DNA of 8,185 bases from assembly GCA_026387995.1 (NCBI GenBank), contig JAPLKQ010000013.1, positions 1-8,185 of the forward strand, written 5' to 3'. The notes below the pieces were generated by a model. That model worked only from the letters and a program-made list of their open reading frames with translations, did no database searches and was not told the origin of the DNA. Source of the DNA: Bacillota bacterium (GTDB lineage: Bacteria; Bacillota_I; Bacilli_A; RFN20; CAG-826). Position 1 is the first letter of the stretch. The number at the start of each line of letters is the position of its first letter. Positions 6,066 to 8,185 of this stretch are shown piece after piece. Position numbers and translations under genes: made by a program.

Positions 6066-7252
6066 GTGCATATCGTGGAAAAACCTTTTACAGCATTGGA
6101 AATGACGTCAAGCGCAGTCAAACTGATCGTCGGCTATGAACTCGATGGCCGGGCGATTGTTTTAGACACCCTGACCATGCCTTTAGCCGATGTCGTCATC
6201 AATGGCCAACTCACGAATCCCGGCGTTGCCGCCCATGCGATTCTCAAACTCACCGAACAAGTCAAAAGCGATTTAGGGTTCCAGGTCACGGACGTCGTGA
6301 TTGCCCTTCCGCCAATCGGGCTTAAATCGATATTCAAAACGTCATCTCGCTGGTTCGCAACGAACTCGTGGGCGCGGATAAAGAAATCGTCGGCATCGTC
6401 GCTGACGTCTTCTTGCTCGACCAAGGCCGCGCGTTCAGCAACCCGCCGCTTGGCGACACCAGCAATACGCTGACCTTGCATGCCAAAATCCACGTCTTAC
6501 CGAAAAATATCGTCGACGGTTACCGCAAAGCGGTCCAGATGGCGAACTTAAAAATACGCCGGATCGTCGTTTCCCCCTATGCGGCGGCCGAAGTGGTCCG
6601 GGGTTACAAAGAAATGCCCGAAGACTACATTCTCTTCGATTACGGCGCCCGTTTTTCGACCGTCTCTTTCATCGGCGCCTTTCAACTCTACTCGACTACC
6701 TACATCCATAAAGGCAGCGACTCCCTTACCGAAGCGCTCGCCTCCGGACTGAAAATCAGCTTCAACGAAGCCAATAAACTCAAAGAGATTTATGGCATCG
6801 ACCATCGTAAAGTCAGTTACAAAGGCATCATCGCCAATGTCGTTGACGAATACGGAAAACGCCTTGACTATACCGTAGACACCATCAACGAAATCCTCGA
6901 AAAAGCAGTGAGCGAATACGCCGACGATGTCAACCGCGCAATTAATGATTTGCTCACAAACTACGATGAGTCCTTTAAAAATTTGCCGGTCGTCGTGACC
7001 GGAGGAGGGGCTCGTTTGAATGGATTATATCCTGTGTTTGAACAATACCTGGCACCGCATAAAGTCATCCTCTTCTCGCCCAAAGCCATGGGCGCCCGTA
7101 ACGGATCCTTCACGACCGTCCTTGGTCTCATCAAGATTGCCAATAAGTTTAAAGGCAGTTACGAAGACGAGAAACGTCCGGTGGCGACGGTAACCCGCGA
7201 AGAACCCAAAGAGAAGAAAAAAGCGTTCAATGCGACTGAAGACGAATTATAG
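6066..7252 (+). pseudogene. ftsA: Cell division protein FtsA (actin-like), single-base frameshift near codon 87
   Basis: FtsA is the actin-fold protein that tethers FtsZ filaments to the membrane. The first frame runs from 6066 through VTDVVIALPPIGLK (to 6326) and then turns to unrelated sequence. The frame one base back continues as IDIQNVISLVRNELVGADKE from 6326 to TAG at 7252. One extra A in the AAA at 6324-6326 would restore a 395-aa protein; FtsA is usually about 420-440. Supporting motifs: LEMTSSAVKLIVG (phosphate 1, residues 11-23, with the usual Gly replaced by Thr), the 1C-domain segment NPPLGDTSN...LHAKIHVLP, ILFDYGARFSTVSF (phosphate 2, D192, degenerate), and VVVTGGGARLNGL (adenosine motif, G313-315). 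The C-terminus (EPKEKKKAFNATEDEL) is charged, with no amphipathic membrane helix. GTG at 6066 and GTG at 6075 are both possible starts. ftsZ follows after 11 bp. Confidence 0.88.
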
Positions 7253-7263
7253 GGGGACAGACG

Positions 7264-8185
7264 ATGGAAAATTATGATTTAGATAATTTCGAGCCAGCGG
7301 CCAGAATCGTGGTCATTGGCGTCGGCGGCGCCGGCAATAACGCGGTGAACCGCATGATTGACGACAACATCGCCAATATCGAATTTTGGGTTGCCAATAC
7401 CGATAAGCAGGCTTTAGCCACGAGCAAAGCCCGCAATCGTCTCATTTTAGGCAACAATTATACGCAAGGCCTCGGTGCTGGTGGCGATCCTTCCGTGGGA
7501 AAAGAAGCCGCAAAACAAAGCACTGAAGATATCCGCAAAATCGTCAAAGGCGCGAATATGGTTTTCATCGCTGCCGGCATGGGCGGTGGCACCGGAACCG
7601 GTGCGGCCCCGATCATTGCCGCAATCGCGCGTGAAGAAGGCGCCTTGACGGTCGCCATCGTTACCCGTCCTTTTACTTTTGAAGGCAAACGCCGTATCGC
7701 CAATGCCGTCGAAGGTTTAAACGAACTTAAAGAATCGGTGGACAGCATTATCATCGTTTCGAACGATAAACTGCTGATGATGAGCGGCAACGCTCCCATC
7801 GGCGAAGCCTTCCGCGAAAGCGATAAAGTGCTCAGCCAATCGGTAAAAACTGTCACTGACCTTATTCTATTGCCTGCCGTCATCAACCTCGACTTTGCCG
7901 ATGTCCGCAACACCTTAAAAGGTTCCGGCATCGCTCTCATCGGCTTTGGCCTCGGCCAAGGACCGCATAAAGCCGAAGACGCAGCCCAAGATGCCGTCAG
8001 TTCACCTTTGCTTGAAGCGTCCCTCAACGGGGCCCGCAAGGCCATCGTGGCCGTCACCTGCGGACCGCAAGTCAGCTTATATGAAGCCCAAGAAACCGTT
8101 TCCCGCATCATCGAGATTGCCGGGACGAACCCTGATATCAAATTCGGCGTCTCCATCAACGACCAACTCAGCGACCAGATTCTCG
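7264..8185 (+). CDS. ftsZ: Cell division protein FtsZ, 3'-truncated by the window edge
   Basis: Tubulin-like GTPase that forms the cytokinetic ring. The frame is open from the ATG at 7264 to the window end, 307 codons, covering the GTPase domain and most of the C-terminal subdomain; the linker and the C-terminal peptide that binds FtsA lie outside. Motifs: VVIGVGGAGNNAVNRM (residues 16-31), VANTDKQAL (43-51), LGAGGDPSVGKEAA, the tubulin signature GGGTGTG (107-113), VTRPFTFEGKRR, and the T7 catalytic loop NLDFADVR with N208, D210 and D213, so an active GTPase is expected. The start follows a strong GGGGGA Shine-Dalgarno in the 11 bp after the ftsA stop. IEFWVANTD has TGG for Trp where many FtsZ proteins have a smaller residue. 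No disruption is visible. Confidence 0.97.
   Translation, partial: MENYDLDNFEPAARIVVIGVGGAGNNAVNRMIDDNIANIEFWVANTDKQALATSKARNRLILGNNYTQGLGAGGDPSVGKEAAKQSTEDIRKIVKGANMVFIAAGMGGGTGTGAAPIIAAIAREEGALTVAIVTRPFTFEGKRRIANAVEGLNELKESVDSIIIVSNDKLLMMSGNAPIGEAFRESDKVLSQSVKTVTDLILLPAVINLDFADVRNTLKGSGIALIGFGLGQGPHKAEDAAQDAVSSPLLEASLNGARKAIVAVTCGPQVSLYEAQETVSRIIEIAGTNPDIKFGVSINDQLSDQIL

Noticed and set aside
6318..6330. Programmed -1 frameshift in ftsA
   Set aside because: The junction GGG CTT AAA T is not an X XXY YYZ slippery heptamer, and slipping back one base would place the stop TAA (6323-6325) under the Lys tRNA. A lost A is simpler, and no reason is known for recoding ftsA.
7458..8159. 233-codon open frame on the - strand opposite ftsZ
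   Set aside because: It is the antisense shadow of strongly conserved ftsZ; its composition (Ser, Met, Ala-rich) shows no domain, and it has no ribosome binding site.

Overview
The window (8185 bp, by eye somewhat under half G+C) carries a translation block followed by the start of a division (dcw) cluster, all on the + strand: pheS (5'-truncated) - pheT - yceD-like gene | terminator | promoter and MraZ boxes - mraZ - rsmH - three small membrane-protein genes - ftsA - ftsZ (3'-truncated). No tRNA, rRNA, CRISPR array or mobile element was seen.

The pheST/yceD block (1-3673) reads as one operon. Each downstream gene has its Shine-Dalgarno inside or touching the end of the gene before it, and a clear intrinsic terminator lies at 3792-3829. 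A strong sigma-A-type promoter (TTTACA, 18 bp, TATAAT) then drives mraZ, with three 10-bp-spaced repeats that look like MraZ boxes. mraZ and rsmH are 2 bp apart. In walled Firmicutes, ftsL, the PBP genes and the mraY/mur genes would follow. Here only three short membrane proteins (68, about 75 and 61 aa) lie between rsmH and ftsA. A second AT-rich regulatory region sits at about 5775-5850, before the third of them.

The absence of murein genes, the Gram-positive style of the Shine-Dalgarno and promoter sequences, and the divergent FtsA point to a Mollicutes/Tenericutes-like or other wall-reduced member of the Firmicutes (Bacilli). This is inference from gene order, not a phylogeny. All certain Trp codons are TGG, and pheT appears to stop at TGA, so UGA is probably a stop here, although one in-frame UGA challenges that.

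The most notable points are three apparent reading-frame disruptions in otherwise sensible genes (yceD near 3567, the middle small membrane gene at 5505, ftsA near 6326), a MraZ missing 17 residues of its first AbrB-like repeat, and an FtsA with weak phosphate loops and no visible C-terminal membrane-targeting helix. The clustering of disruptions in 8 kb could mean assembly or sequencing error, so it should be checked before any biological reading. I found no convincing wholly new system. The best candidate for new biology is the set of small membrane proteins next to the tail-less FtsA.
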